From contig NZ_FOSZ01000003.1 of NCBI RefSeq assembly GCF_900114415.1, forward strand, positions 1-64,000: DNA of 64,000 bases, written 5' to 3'. This DNA comes from Shimia haliotis. GTDB lineage: Bacteria; Pseudomonadota; Alphaproteobacteria; Rhodobacterales; Rhodobacteraceae. Both the position numbers and the translations under genes were made by a program. Shown in pieces: positions 7,359 through 15,725 of this stretch. The notes beneath the pieces are model-generated. The model saw nothing but the letters and a program-made list of their open reading frames with translations, was not told the DNA's origin and made no database searches. How positions within the stretch are numbered: position 1 is the stretch's first letter; each line of letters starts with the position of its first letter.

Positions 7359-7886
7359 TCAGACGGCGTCGCGAAGAGGGACTGCATCCAGTCGGTCGCG
7401 AGCAATTTCTGTGCGTGTGACTCGGCCCAGTATTTCCAACAAAAGCCCGACACGTTCCGAATTGGAAAGAATGGCAACCTCTGCAATCATACCCTGAAAC
7501 GGGCCGGAGATGACCCTCACATTGTCGCCTAGAGAGAGATTGTCTCGGGGTTGGTAGGCGTCGGTTGGGCCGCAGTTTGCCTTGATGGACTCCACGAAAC
7601 CTTCCGGCAGGACGGCAGGCAGTGACCCAAGGCCACTGACCAATCGCTGAACGCCAAATGTGTTGCCAGCTTTGCGCCAGGTGACAGGGTCATTGGTGGC
7701 CTGCATAAACACATAGCCCGGAAAAAGCAGTTTGTTGGATGGTTGCGGCTTTTTGCCTGGCTTTGAGGTCACAAGCTTGGGCGCAAAGACGTGAAAGCCC
7801 TGTCTTTCCAAATTGATCTTTGCCACGTCATGTCGGTTGGGTTTGACTTGGATGGCGAACCAGTCTTTGAGCATTTTGTAATCCAT
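7359..7886 (-). CDS. NusG-like transcription antiterminator (RfaH/UpxY type)
   Basis: The protein of about 175 aa is a specialised NusG paralogue. It has an N-terminal NGN domain opening with DWFAIQVKPNRHDVAKINLE and containing LFPGYVFMQ, then a C-terminal KOW segment (LGDNVRVISGPFQGMIAEV). Such factors bind elongating RNA polymerase and stop premature termination in long polysaccharide operons. The ATG at 7886 is preferred over an upstream TTG (7907); a further in-frame ATG at 7874 is possible. It lies just downstream of the WecA-like gene and next to the export and kinase genes, so it probably promotes read-through of this exopolysaccharide locus. No ops-like recruitment sequence was recognised. 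Confidence 0.85.
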   Translation of the reverse strand: MDYKMLKDWFAIQVKPNRHDVAKINLERQGFHVFAPKLVTSKPGKKPQPSNKLLFPGYVFMQATNDPVTWRKAGNTFGVQRLVSGLGSLPAVLPEGFVESIKANCGPTDAYQPRDNLSLGDNVRVISGPFQGMIAEVAILSNSERVGLLLEILGRVTRTEIARDRLDAVPLRDAV

Positions 7887-7926
7887 CGTCTTGGGGCTGC
7901 AGCTCAAATTCTGTGAGATTATGAGA

Positions 7927-9213
7927 TTAGGCGTCTTCGTTCACAGCAGCCTTGAAGGTGTTTTCGAGGGTACGAGTCTCCAAAACCGGTGCTTCGCGTT
8001 GCGCCGTCTTACGTTTGAGATCCGCATGAACCGGTTCAAGCTTGTAGCTTGGCGTTCCGGTATCGTCGGATTGATTGATTCTGAGCGTGGTTGGGTGCTT
8101 TGCAGGCTTGGCAAAGTCCGGTGCACCCTTCAAGGATCGCGCGACAGCTTTGAAACTGTCGAGAAGCTTTTTGCGCGTTCCGAAGTACAGCCCAAAGGAA
8201 AATGCCAGACCAAGAAGCGCCCCGATGTCACTCTTGGCAGCGAAGACTGCCCAAACTGCCGGCAGCACAATGACGGGCTGCATAAACAAGGTCGCAAGGG
8301 GATTAGACCAGGTTTGAGCAACCTCGTCTCTTAGACACTGATCCATCACACGCTTGACGATGTGGTGATAGTGAAGCTTGTCCGGCTGTCCGATCGGAGC
8401 CCGCTTTTTGATCCGGCGCAGAATGGCCGCGGTTGTATCGGCAAAGGGCAGGAAGACACACAAAAGCACAGCCCAAACCGAAATTTCTGGATGGCGGTGG
8501 ATCAGCAGCACGCCGATCCAGCCAATCACAAACCCGAGGCTGTAAGCTCCGGCATCTCCTAGAAATAGCTTCCCAAAGGGATAGTTGAGCAAAAGGACGC
8601 CAGTCGTAGCCGCAAAGGTCGCAGCGCAAAGGGCAAGGATTTGGGCATCGCCAACGGAGTAGGAAATTGCGCCCAAAGATGCGCAGGCGGCCAAAGCCAT
8701 TGTCGATGCCAACCCGTTCATGCCGTCGATCAGGTTAAAGGCGTGGCAGAGCGCGGCCACTGAGAAGACCGTTAAAATGGCGCTGAAGAACGTGAGTTTA
8801 AGCAGATCGTCAAGACCTGGTGCGACTCCATCCTGAATGGATGCGCCCGTTGCATAAATCGCCAATGCAGCGCTGGTGGCCGCCGCCGCCAGGCGCAAGC
8901 GAGGAGAGGCCGTCAGTCCGATGTCCTCTGCCAGGCCAGCAAAAAACACAGGCATTGCAGCCAGCAGAACCAGAACAATCGGTTGATCCAGACTCATGTG
9001 AACGCAAGCCGCCGCAGTGAGCCCCAAAGCAACTGCCACGCCGCCAATGCGCGGGGTGGGGTGCTCGTGCATACTTTGCACCTCAAGGCCCGCGTGTCCC
9101 TTGGAGGTGTAACGGACGTGGGCAGAACGTGTTTTCAGGATGATTAGGGAGGTCACCCAGCTAAAAATGGCTGCAATCATTACTGACAGTGCCACGGGCA
9201 GCGTCGCGAGCAT
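7927..9213 (-). CDS. polyprenyl-phosphate sugar-1-phosphate transferase (WecA/MraY family)
   Basis: This multi-spanning inner-membrane enzyme starts polysaccharide assembly by moving a sugar-1-phosphate from a UDP-sugar to undecaprenyl phosphate. Family motifs are clear: the early HPTPRIGGVAV segment, the NLIDGMNGLAS loop, the FLGDAGAYSLGF loop with its Asp, and the HYHH histidine loop after the basic RRIKKRAPIG stretch. About 10 hydrophobic segments are visible. The roughly 70-residue soluble C-terminal tail is an extension. GGAGG precedes the ATG at 9213. It is followed by the NusG-like gene about 40 nt downstream, probably in one transcript. The exact sugar cannot be inferred. Confidence 0.88.
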   Translation of the reverse strand: MLATLPVALSVMIAAIFSWVTSLIILKTRSAHVRYTSKGHAGLEVQSMHEHPTPRIGGVAVALGLTAAACVHMSLDQPIVLVLLAAMPVFFAGLAEDIGLTASPRLRLAAAATSAALAIYATGASIQDGVAPGLDDLLKLTFFSAILTVFSVAALCHAFNLIDGMNGLASTMALAACASLGAISYSVGDAQILALCAATFAATTGVLLLNYPFGKLFLGDAGAYSLGFVIGWIGVLLIHRHPEISVWAVLLCVFLPFADTTAAILRRIKKRAPIGQPDKLHYHHIVKRVMDQCLRDEVAQTWSNPLATLFMQPVIVLPAVWAVFAAKSDIGALLGLAFSFGLYFGTRKKLLDSFKAVARSLKGAPDFAKPAKHPTTLRINQSDDTGTPSYKLEPVHADLKRKTAQREAPVLETRTLENTFKAAVNEDA

Positions 9214-9798
9214 GGCAATTTACCTCCAACTCAATACAATTGGGGCCGGAATAAGGCACCTCAAAAATTCACATCCTTGAAATTGGAAATTCTTTCATCA
9301 ATTTCGTTCAAACCTGAGAAACCATTTTAGGTTTAGCGATGCATGATGCAAATCGTTTTTGGCTTTCGTGCCAATCACTTCACCTTGTTCTCATGTTGAG
9401 ACTACTTTGAATCAGCTTTTTGCGGCAAGGCCTATTTACCAAATATTAACGTTTTTAGATGTGAACCTAGGGAAAGTTCCTAAATGTAGGCAAAAATGTG
9501 GCATTGACAACAAGTGCCGAGGTCGTCCGGTCATAAATGGACATAAGTCGGTGTGCAGAACTCGAATCAAGAGGGCTCGTCTGTACCGGAAGCAGGAGCG
9601 GGTCTGTTCTTCAGATCTGTTGTGTTGTGGCGTATTTTTACGACTTTGCGTCGAGCTTGACGTGATCCACTTAGTCTTAAGCCAGGTTATTGGAAACGGT
9701 AGCCATGGTTGATAAAAATCTGTTAAGATTTGTAGGCACGCATTGAGAATCTGGGGATATATCTTGCGAGCTTACACTCATGAATTGGAGAGCTCATC
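9214..9798. other. long AT-rich intergenic region with divergent promoters
   Basis: This 585-bp stretch separates the WecA-like gene (leftward) and the small regulator gene (rightward). It is visibly richer in A and T than its neighbours. An open frame at 9359-9712 has no plausible ribosome-binding site, an odd Cys/Arg-rich composition and no recognisable domain, so I do not call it. The length and base composition suggest control elements for both genes, but no motif could be assigned. Confidence 0.5.
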
Positions 9799-10092
9799 GT
9801 GAGCAAAGACGACATTTGCAATCTCGCTAAGCCTCAGGAGCTTGTTTTCGCGATGGAGCGGGATCTTGGGCTGGATCGTTTTTCCAATGATGAGAAGAAA
9901 GTCATTTATGCGTTGACGAAAATGCGAGAGCAGGAACTTTTTGAGGTTCCGAGTTCGAACATCATGCACCACGACCTCTGCGCGACCATTTCCAAGCCTA
10001 CGTTTTATCACTGTTTGAAGCGATTGGTAGATGACGGGGCGATCGTCCGCTCCGGATCCGTCAGAAGCGGTCTGTATCGACTGTCGCTTTAA
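9799..10092 (+). CDS. small winged-helix-like protein, probable regulator
   Basis: The 97-aa protein is supported by GGAGAG about 6 nt before its GTG start. Its second half reads like a winged helix: a recognition-helix-like segment SKPTFYHCLKRLVDDGAIVR followed by a wing-like GSVRSGLYRL. Acidic and hydrophobic helices precede it (ERDLGLDRFSNDEKKVIYALTKM). No exact family was recognised; a MarR- or PadR-like fold is possible. It sits between two leftward exopolysaccharide transcription units and points the opposite way, so it may regulate them. The DNA-binding role is inferred from the sequence pattern only. Confidence 0.65.
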   Translation: MSKDDICNLAKPQELVFAMERDLGLDRFSNDEKKVIYALTKMREQELFEVPSSNIMHHDLCATISKPTFYHCLKRLVDDGAIVRSGSVRSGLYRLSL

Positions 10093-10124
10093 GCTTTTTG
10101 CCCATTCGGGCATGAGATTGATAG

Positions 10125-12311
10125 CTATTCACGTGATTTATAGTCGTATCTATAGTTCTGAAAAGAGTACTCTCTGCCACCTATCAATTTCTTTGGGTCG
10201 AATCCATTCAGAATGGCGCCGGTGAAGGACAATCCGTCGTTCTCGAACGTCCTCAAAACCGCTTCGACTTCACCAACAGGAGTTTCATCAAAACGAGCAA
10301 CCAATAGAGAAACACCTGTGTGTTGCGCAATGATTGAGGCGTCGGTGACGGCTAGTACAGGTGGGCAGTCCACGATAACCAAATCGAACTGAGAATTTAG
10401 ATCCTTGAGCAAGTCTTTGAAGTCGGGTCTGGCCAATAAATCGGCCGGGTTCGGGGGGTATTTTCCGCAGGGAATAAATTCCAGCCCGTCAACCTTTGTT
10501 GCTACTTTGGCGTCTTCGAGTGGCGTGTCTCCGGCAAGGATGTCGGCCAGCCCAGCGTCGTTTTTCTTGGCACCAAAAAATTTGTACAACCGCCCGCGCC
10601 GCATATCACCGTCAATCAGGCAAACACGTTGACCGGACTGCGCCGCGACAACAGCAAAGTTGGTGGAGATAAAGGACTTCCCCGCAGTTGGCGCAGGGCT
10701 AGTGATTGCCACCGATTTAGACGAGGCATCCAACATTCCAAAATGCAGACTGGTTCGAAGGCTTCGAAATGCCTCCACAGCCAAGTCAGTCGGATCAGAA
10801 ATCGCCAAAATTGACCTGGCGCCTTTGGAGCGGCCGGCGCGTTCCTCAATTTTGGATCGGTTGATTGTGGCAAAGACTGGTAGACCGACTTCTTCGAGCT
10901 GCGCACTTGACCGCACGCCGCGGCGCAACGCGTTGCGCAGCAGAACGATCGCTGTTCCAATGACAATTCCGAGGATAAGCGCTAGGCCCAAAACTCTACT
11001 CTTGCGAGGCGCAACTGGCAGGCTCTTAGATTGGGCCTGGTCCACTATTCTAATGTGGCCCAAGGAACTGGCCTGAAGAACGCGCAGTTCTTGCGCACGC
11101 CTGAGCATTTGGAGATAGGAATCCTGGTCGACCTCCAAAGCGCGGGTCAGGGCGATCACATCTCGCTGAATTTGCGGTAGATCTACCGTTTCTTCCCGCA
11201 ATTGTTCAATGCGTTGTTGGATCAAATTCTTGTTGTCCAGGAGTTGGGCATAGACGGGATGATTAGGCGTATAGCGTTCCTTGAGCTCTAGCTCTTCGAC
11301 TTGGAGACGCCGCAACTCGTTGTCCAGTAGGCTGATTTGCGTGAGCAGGGTTTCTGTCTCAAGTCCCAGATCCACTGTGGCTTCAGATTGTTTGAAGCGG
11401 TTGAGTTCATCCTCGGCAGCCTCGACCTTTTTACGAGCTATTGGCAGCTGGCTTTCCACAAATTCCAGACTTTTTTGCGCCTCAGCGGCGCTTCGGCGCA
11501 CATTCTGGGCAACATAGGTCTGAGAGATCGCATGAAGCGTGCTCTGTGCTGTCTCGTGACTTCCGGCTGTGAAACGGAGCTCCAGAATACCGGAGTTCCG
11601 CCCTTTCTCGCTGACACTCAGGTTGGAGCGGACGTTTGCAACGGCTTTGGATTCGGGGATCTGGCTCACTTTGAAAACCTTGCCGGCGTCGCCTTCCATC
11701 TCACCGACACGGATTGCAAAATCGTGCTCAGTGTCGGAAACGATTTCACCCACAGTTCCCTGCAGCTCCTGGTCGTTTGGCAAACTAAGCGAAAAGGTTT
11801 GATCGGGCAGGACTTTTAGCCAGATGTCTTCGTCCAACCATTCCGGCGGTACGCGCAAAAGATCGAGGCGTAGCTTTTCTCCCCCAGTCGCGTAGGGCCG
11901 CAAGAACTCATAGTCGGGAAGCTCAAACGGAAGGCGTGTCAGGAGATAACCCAGTCCGGGAGCAAAGGTTGGCCCGGCCTGCCAATCCAGATTTAGGTTC
12001 GACACGGCTTGGCCGATAACGAGACGCGACTTTAGAATCTCTATTTCGGTTGTGCTTTGGGGAACTTCTCCTGACAGTTCTGTCAGAGCGGTGGGTACTG
12101 AAAGATTGGCCTTATTATCTTCCAGTTGCAGGAGGGCGTCTGCCTGATATGTCGGTGGCGTGTTCAGTGCGACAATGGTGCCGATACAGCCGATCAGAAG
12201 CGTACAGCCAAGGATTGTCCACTTGCCGGCCCAAAGAGATTTCATCAATTGGAGAAGGTCAATCTCGTCGTCTGCAACGGGGGCTTGAGTTCGGGAGTTT
12301 TGCTGGCTCAC
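10125..12311 (-). CDS. polysaccharide co-polymerase / BY-kinase (Wzc/ExoP type)
   Basis: The 728-aa inner-membrane protein controls chain length and export of exopolysaccharide by cycles of tyrosine autophosphorylation. It has an N-terminal Wzz domain with a first membrane helix (about residues 40-60), a long coiled-coil periplasmic part, a second helix (GLALILGIVIGTAIVLL), then the kinase domain: Walker A PTAGKS, Walker A' VCLIDGDMRRG, Walker B DLVIVDCPP. The C-terminus has a Tyr cluster (REYSFQNYRYDY). The GTG at 12311 is chosen: it overlaps the phosphatase stop as GTGA and AAGGGGG lies 8 nt upstream. A frame to 12347 would overlap the phosphatase needlessly. Confidence 0.9.
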   Translation of the reverse strand: MSQQNSRTQAPVADDEIDLLQLMKSLWAGKWTILGCTLLIGCIGTIVALNTPPTYQADALLQLEDNKANLSVPTALTELSGEVPQSTTEIEILKSRLVIGQAVSNLNLDWQAGPTFAPGLGYLLTRLPFELPDYEFLRPYATGGEKLRLDLLRVPPEWLDEDIWLKVLPDQTFSLSLPNDQELQGTVGEIVSDTEHDFAIRVGEMEGDAGKVFKVSQIPESKAVANVRSNLSVSEKGRNSGILELRFTAGSHETAQSTLHAISQTYVAQNVRRSAAEAQKSLEFVESQLPIARKKVEAAEDELNRFKQSEATVDLGLETETLLTQISLLDNELRRLQVEELELKERYTPNHPVYAQLLDNKNLIQQRIEQLREETVDLPQIQRDVIALTRALEVDQDSYLQMLRRAQELRVLQASSLGHIRIVDQAQSKSLPVAPRKSRVLGLALILGIVIGTAIVLLRNALRRGVRSSAQLEEVGLPVFATINRSKIEERAGRSKGARSILAISDPTDLAVEAFRSLRTSLHFGMLDASSKSVAITSPAPTAGKSFISTNFAVVAAQSGQRVCLIDGDMRRGRLYKFFGAKKNDAGLADILAGDTPLEDAKVATKVDGLEFIPCGKYPPNPADLLARPDFKDLLKDLNSQFDLVIVDCPPVLAVTDASIIAQHTGVSLLVARFDETPVGEVEAVLRTFENDGLSFTGAILNGFDPKKLIGGREYSFQNYRYDYKSRE

Positions 12312-12754
12312 TTGGTCGCCCCCTTCGGCGTTAGTTTTTTGGCCCAAGCGCTTGCGGCCGCAAAAATTCGATCAAAAACCGCTTCGTGAAAATCTTGCAA
12401 GCGCTTGAAAGGGTCTGGAATGTCTTCCGCTTTCGCCCATTGGTCAAACAGCATCGTTTTTCCCGATAATTCCGGGAATTTACGCGTGATGTGCGCCTTG
12501 TGGCCCTTTTCCATCACCAAAATCAGGTCCGCTTGAGAGCCGAGATCAAAGGTGAACTGTCGGCCGGCATGTCCGGCAAGTGATATATCATTATCACGTG
12601 CAACCCGTTCGGCGGTCTCATCCGCAGCGTGACCTTCAAGGGCCGCAATGCCTGCGGAACTTACCGATAGGCCTGGGGCCATCTTTTGCAGCACACGCTC
12701 TCCGACCGGAGATCTGCAAATATTCCCAACGCAAACAACCAATACTTTTTCCAT
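12308..12754 (-). CDS. low-molecular-weight protein-tyrosine phosphatase (Wzb type)
   Basis: The 148-aa cytoplasmic phosphatase removes phosphate from the Tyr-rich tail of the neighbouring BY-kinase. The signature P-loop C-V-G-N-I-C-R-S is at residues 8-15 (nucleophile Cys8, Arg14), and the general-acid Asp lies in DIPDPFKR (about residues 121-128). Length matches the family. It sits between the export lipoprotein gene (12-nt gap) and the kinase gene (4-nt overlap), which is the classic Wza-Wzb-Wzc order and suggests translational coupling. Confidence 0.92.
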   Translation of the reverse strand: MEKVLVVCVGNICRSPVGERVLQKMAPGLSVSSAGIAALEGHAADETAERVARDNDISLAGHAGRQFTFDLGSQADLILVMEKGHKAHITRKFPELSGKTMLFDQWAKAEDIPDPFKRLQDFHEAVFDRIFAAASAWAKKLTPKGATK

Positions 12755-12765
12755 GGGATCCTAAA

Positions 12766-13827
12766 TCAATTCACAATGTCACTTGCCGAATTTACCGCAA
12801 TGATGGTCGGGAGGATGCGGGAAATTGTGTCGTTCCATTCAATCAGCGGCGACCGGGTTACATATACAACATCGTCTTCCATTAGTGTAAATCGGGTGCC
12901 CAAAATCCAGCCATTTGGAGTTGTGGTGTCGAGTTGGAAAACCGTCGGTTTTTGAGGGGAACCGCGAAAGACAAAGACCCCCCGAGCGTCGCTTCGCACG
13001 TGCACGAGGCCACCGCGGTAGGTCAAAGCTTGCGTCAGCGAGATTTGCTCCTCCGAAAGGTCGACAACGTCCGGTTCGTCAACCTCGCCCAAGATAAAGG
13101 CCTCTTCAACACGGCGTTCAGGCACGTTGACGATGTCGCCTGGTTGCAGCGTTGGGTTGTTTTCCAAATAGTTGGATTTTAGAAATCCGTCCAAGTCGAC
13201 TGTATAACGCTTGCCCGCCCGCTGCAGAGAAATGCGGGCAGTGTCGGCTTCTTCTGTATAGCCGCCAGCCGCGTTGATTGCCTGCAGCAGCGTCAAAGGA
13301 ACCGTTGTCAGGGCCTGATGGTTCGGAGTTTCGACTTCGCCGCCAACTACGACTTTTTGTGAATCGTAGGACACGACTTTTGCGACCACCTGTGGTTCGG
13401 GAATAATGGTGCGCAGTCTTTGAGTGATGTCATTTCGGACAGCCTCTATGGAACGTCCGGCTGCCGAAACTTTTCCTATGTGCGGATAGAAAAATGTGCC
13501 GTCAGATTGAACCAGAAAGCCGTTGTCGATGGCGTTCATGTCCGGGCCTGCCGGCATGTTCAACTCGGGATGATCATAAACCAGAATGCTGAGAATATCG
13601 CCGGCACCGATCACATATGACCAGCTGTCGGTTTTGGGCAAGGAAGCCCGTTTGGTGGGCCGGGCGGGCTGATCGTAGCTACCGATGTTCGCTGAGGTAA
13701 GGCGCACGACTGTATATTGCTCGGTGCTCTGCGCATCTTGCTCGGCTTCGGTTAGTGGAATGGAAGTCGTTCCATCACTGCAGCCCAAAAGAAAGCCGAC
13801 GATAGCCAGCGAGGCGAAAAAACGCAT
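12766..13827 (-). CDS. outer-membrane polysaccharide export lipoprotein (Wza/OPX family)
   Basis: This is the outer-membrane export channel component. The signal peptide ends in a lipobox (GFLLGC, Cys16), so the mature protein is lipidated. A Poly_export domain follows (SYVIGAGDILSILVYDHPEL, about residues 70-165), with SLBB-type beta-grasp repeats after it (VVVGGEVETPNHQAL, and AFILGEVDEPDVVDL). The C-terminal part ends in a hydrophobic, probably amphipathic segment (ISRILPTIIAVNSA). It is the first gene of the Wza-Wzb-Wzc transcript, with a sigma70-like promoter candidate upstream. Confidence 0.9.
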   Translation of the reverse strand: MRFFASLAIVGFLLGCSDGTTSIPLTEAEQDAQSTEQYTVVRLTSANIGSYDQPARPTKRASLPKTDSWSYVIGAGDILSILVYDHPELNMPAGPDMNAIDNGFLVQSDGTFFYPHIGKVSAAGRSIEAVRNDITQRLRTIIPEPQVVAKVVSYDSQKVVVGGEVETPNHQALTTVPLTLLQAINAAGGYTEEADTARISLQRAGKRYTVDLDGFLKSNYLENNPTLQPGDIVNVPERRVEEAFILGEVDEPDVVDLSEEQISLTQALTYRGGLVHVRSDARGVFVFRGSPQKPTVFQLDTTTPNGWILGTRFTLMEDDVVYVTRSPLIEWNDTISRILPTIIAVNSASDIVN

Positions 13828-13856
13828 AAATAACCTACCCTCGATTCAATGTAGCT

Positions 13857-13887
13857 TTTATATCCGTATCCGGTTGCTAGATGTCAA
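13857..13887 (-). promoter_or_regulatory. candidate sigma70-type promoter for the export operon
   Basis: Reading toward the export lipoprotein gene, a perfect TTGACA (13882-13887 on the complement) is followed by TATAAA (13857-13862, spacer 19) or the overlapping GATATA (spacer 17). It lies about 30-60 nt upstream of the ATG in an AT-rich intergenic region. Inferred from match to consensus only. Confidence 0.5.
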
Positions 13888-13971
13888 TTTGATAATAGGT
13901 CGCTGATTTCTAAGCAATCCTTTGATCTTTCGGTTTTTTCGCGTTGCGCATGATATTTGACCTGGATGATA

Positions 13972-14511
13972 TCAGAAGCGGCGGCGAAGTCGAAAAAATG
14001 CGAGCAATCCGAACATGGACAGAAACAAACCTGACATGTCTCCGATGATGTAGGCGGCGAAGTCTTCCGGATTGAAACCCAAGGCGAAGTTGGTGGAAGA
14101 AGAGGTCAGAACTGAAGCAATCAGACCAATCAAGACGACACCGATCCAACTCACCCGACCTCCGCCCTTGCCCCCAAGCGGAAATCCAATTGCACCCAAC
14201 GCAAGGAAAAGTGCGGGTGCTATGCTGACCTGCAAGACCGCCGCGAAGAAATGCGACAGCGAGAATCCGTCAATTCCTGTGATGCTAAGGAAAGCCAGAC
14301 AAACGCCGGGCAAAAGCATCGGAGCAGCGGTAAACCCAAAAAGCCAAGCCGTCAGAACTCGAACGCCATGCGGGAGAAAGATTAGCTGTGCTTCGTTTGC
14401 GAACTCGATCGACCCAACGTCAGCGATCCAGTTTGACGCCGGCATGCTTATGGCGAACGCCGCAACATATAGTGCAGAAGCCAAACAAGCATTCTTGATA
14501 AAATCTAACAT
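13972..14511 (-). CDS. uncharacterised multi-spanning membrane protein
   Basis: The 179-aa protein has about five hydrophobic segments (near residues 8-26, 43-66, 77-96, 108-128 and 140-172) and ends in a basic RLRRRF tail. The segment FLPHGVRVLTAWLFGFTAAP resembles the layout of MASE1-like membrane sensor domains, but no output domain (GGDEF, kinase) is attached. The ATG at 14511 is used; a GTG at 14520 is the alternative and neither has a strong ribosome-binding site. It is upstream of and co-oriented with the exopolysaccharide export genes, about 145 nt away. Function not known. Confidence 0.65.
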   Translation of the reverse strand: MLDFIKNACLASALYVAAFAISMPASNWIADVGSIEFANEAQLIFLPHGVRVLTAWLFGFTAAPMLLPGVCLAFLSITGIDGFSLSHFFAAVLQVSIAPALFLALGAIGFPLGGKGGGRVSWIGVVLIGLIASVLTSSSTNFALGFNPEDFAAYIIGDMSGLFLSMFGLLAFFRLRRRF

Positions 14512-14749
14512 TCGGAACACACGGTAAGGAACGCTTCACCATAGCGTTGAAGGGACAAAATGCAAATGCGCTGGAGACTTTGAATATGGCTGGTTGGCCT
14601 AAAATTTGTCGACCGCATCCGCGCCGATAAGTTCGCAAATTGGCATACACATGCGATTTTTGTCAGATCGTAGCAAAGATGTGGCTGCTTTAACTAAAGA
14701 ATAGCGAAGTCCAATCATTATCTCTGCCTGAGAGACAGCGGAGGTCACG

Positions 14750-14857
14750 ATGGATTTGCTATCACTTATCAGTATTTTTGTTGCGTTTGTTGCGGGACTT
14801 GGCCTTGCTGCGGCGTTGGTCGATGTGTGGGCAAAGTGGCTCTTCCGTCAGGTGTGA
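14750..14857 (+). CDS. 35-residue single-pass membrane micro-protein
   Basis: This short reading frame has a strong GGAGG 5 nt before its ATG. The product is almost entirely one hydrophobic helix (residues 3-24) followed by a short charged tail (DVWAKWLFRQV), which suggests a type of small inner-membrane protein that binds a larger partner. It stands alone in a 390-bp gap between the membrane protein and the metallophosphatase, both of which point the other way. No homologue was recognised. The ribosome-binding site and clean hydrophobic profile are the evidence. Confidence 0.6.
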   Translation: MDLLSLISIFVAFVAGLGLAAALVDVWAKWLFRQV

Positions 14858-14901
14858 AAAGCGACTTTCGTTCGAAACGAGCTTTGAATTTTTCGGGGCT
14901 G

Positions 14902-15636
14902 TCATTTGTTGGGCGACATGGCGGCACGACCCTCAGGCGTCAACTGCCAAACCTGCCCATTTTCAAAAACCGCGGCGCAAAGAGGGCGGCCGAATGCGGC
15001 CCCGCCATCAAGATCGATGCGGTTGCCAAAATGGGTTGCCTTTTTCAGTGCGGTGTGGCCGTGAACAACCAGCCACGGGTGAGGGGTTGCATCGTCGATA
15101 AACCCTTGCCGGATCCAGACCAGATCATTCTCGCTTTGCTCCCCCAACGGCACCCCGGGTTTGATGCCAGCATGCACAAAAAGAAGGCCATTCTGTTCAT
15201 GAAAAAGGCGCAGGGATTTTAGGAAGGCAACGTGGTTTTCCGGAACCGCCGTTTTGGCTCTTTCATGCAGAGCACTCAATCGTTCTTGTTTTGAGACCGT
15301 CACACCGTAGCTTTCGAGAGTTTGAACACCTCCCAGCTTTTCGTGGAGCCAGGAGTATTCCACCAGCAAGTGCGGGTCGTGGCGTGGGGTGTCTTCCATG
15401 AACCATTCAAACATCCGGTCGTGATTGCCTTTGAGGCAGATCCAGTTGCGGCCGGCCTCTACACCCCGACGCAGGCGTTCAATCACACCGCGGCTTTCGG
15501 GGCCGCGATCCACGTAATCACCAAGAAACACGATATGGGCATCAGCGCCGCCATCGGCTTTGATGCGCGCAAGCATGTCGTCCAGCAGGTCAAGGTGGCC
15601 GTGGATATCGCCAATGGCGTAAATCGGTTGGTTCAT
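14902..15636 (-). CDS. metallophosphoesterase (PPP-type Ser/Thr phosphatase or Ap4A hydrolase)
   Basis: The protein of about 244 aa belongs to the calcineurin-like PPP family. All core metal motifs are visible: GDIHGH near residue 9, GDYVDRG around residue 40, and KGNHD around residue 70; the later His motifs include VHAGI and VHGHT. Enzymes of this size act as Ser/Thr protein phosphatases or symmetrical diadenosine tetraphosphatases. The ATG at 15636 is preferred over a GTG at 15645; neither has a strong ribosome-binding site. It follows serA in the same direction but is separated from it by a strong terminator. Confidence 0.85.
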   Translation of the reverse strand: MNQPIYAIGDIHGHLDLLDDMLARIKADGGADAHIVFLGDYVDRGPESRGVIERLRRGVEAGRNWICLKGNHDRMFEWFMEDTPRHDPHLLVEYSWLHEKLGGVQTLESYGVTVSKQERLSALHERAKTAVPENHVAFLKSLRLFHEQNGLLFVHAGIKPGVPLGEQSENDLVWIRQGFIDDATPHPWLVVHGHTALKKATHFGNRIDLDGGAAFGRPLCAAVFENGQVWQLTPEGRAAMSPNK

Positions 15637-15674
15637 AAAAGGCACTCATTTCATCTAACTGAATGGCTAAACGA

Positions 15675-15705
15675 AAAGCGCCGCCCGAAACAGGGGCGGC
15701 GCTTT
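15675..15705 (-). terminator. Rho-independent terminator after serA
   Basis: A perfect 12-bp GC-rich stem (AAAGCGCCGCCC / GGGCGGCGCTTT) with a 7-nt loop lies just past the serA stop. In the direction of serA transcription the stem is followed by TTTTCGTTT. It separates serine synthesis from the metallophosphatase gene. Confidence 0.85.
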
Positions 15706-15725
15706 GATTTTCTTCAACGGATCGC

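Noticed and set aside
9359-9712. 117-aa plus-strand frame in the exopolysaccharide control region
   Set aside because: No ribosome-binding site, no domain, odd Cys/Arg-rich composition in an AT-rich promoter region.
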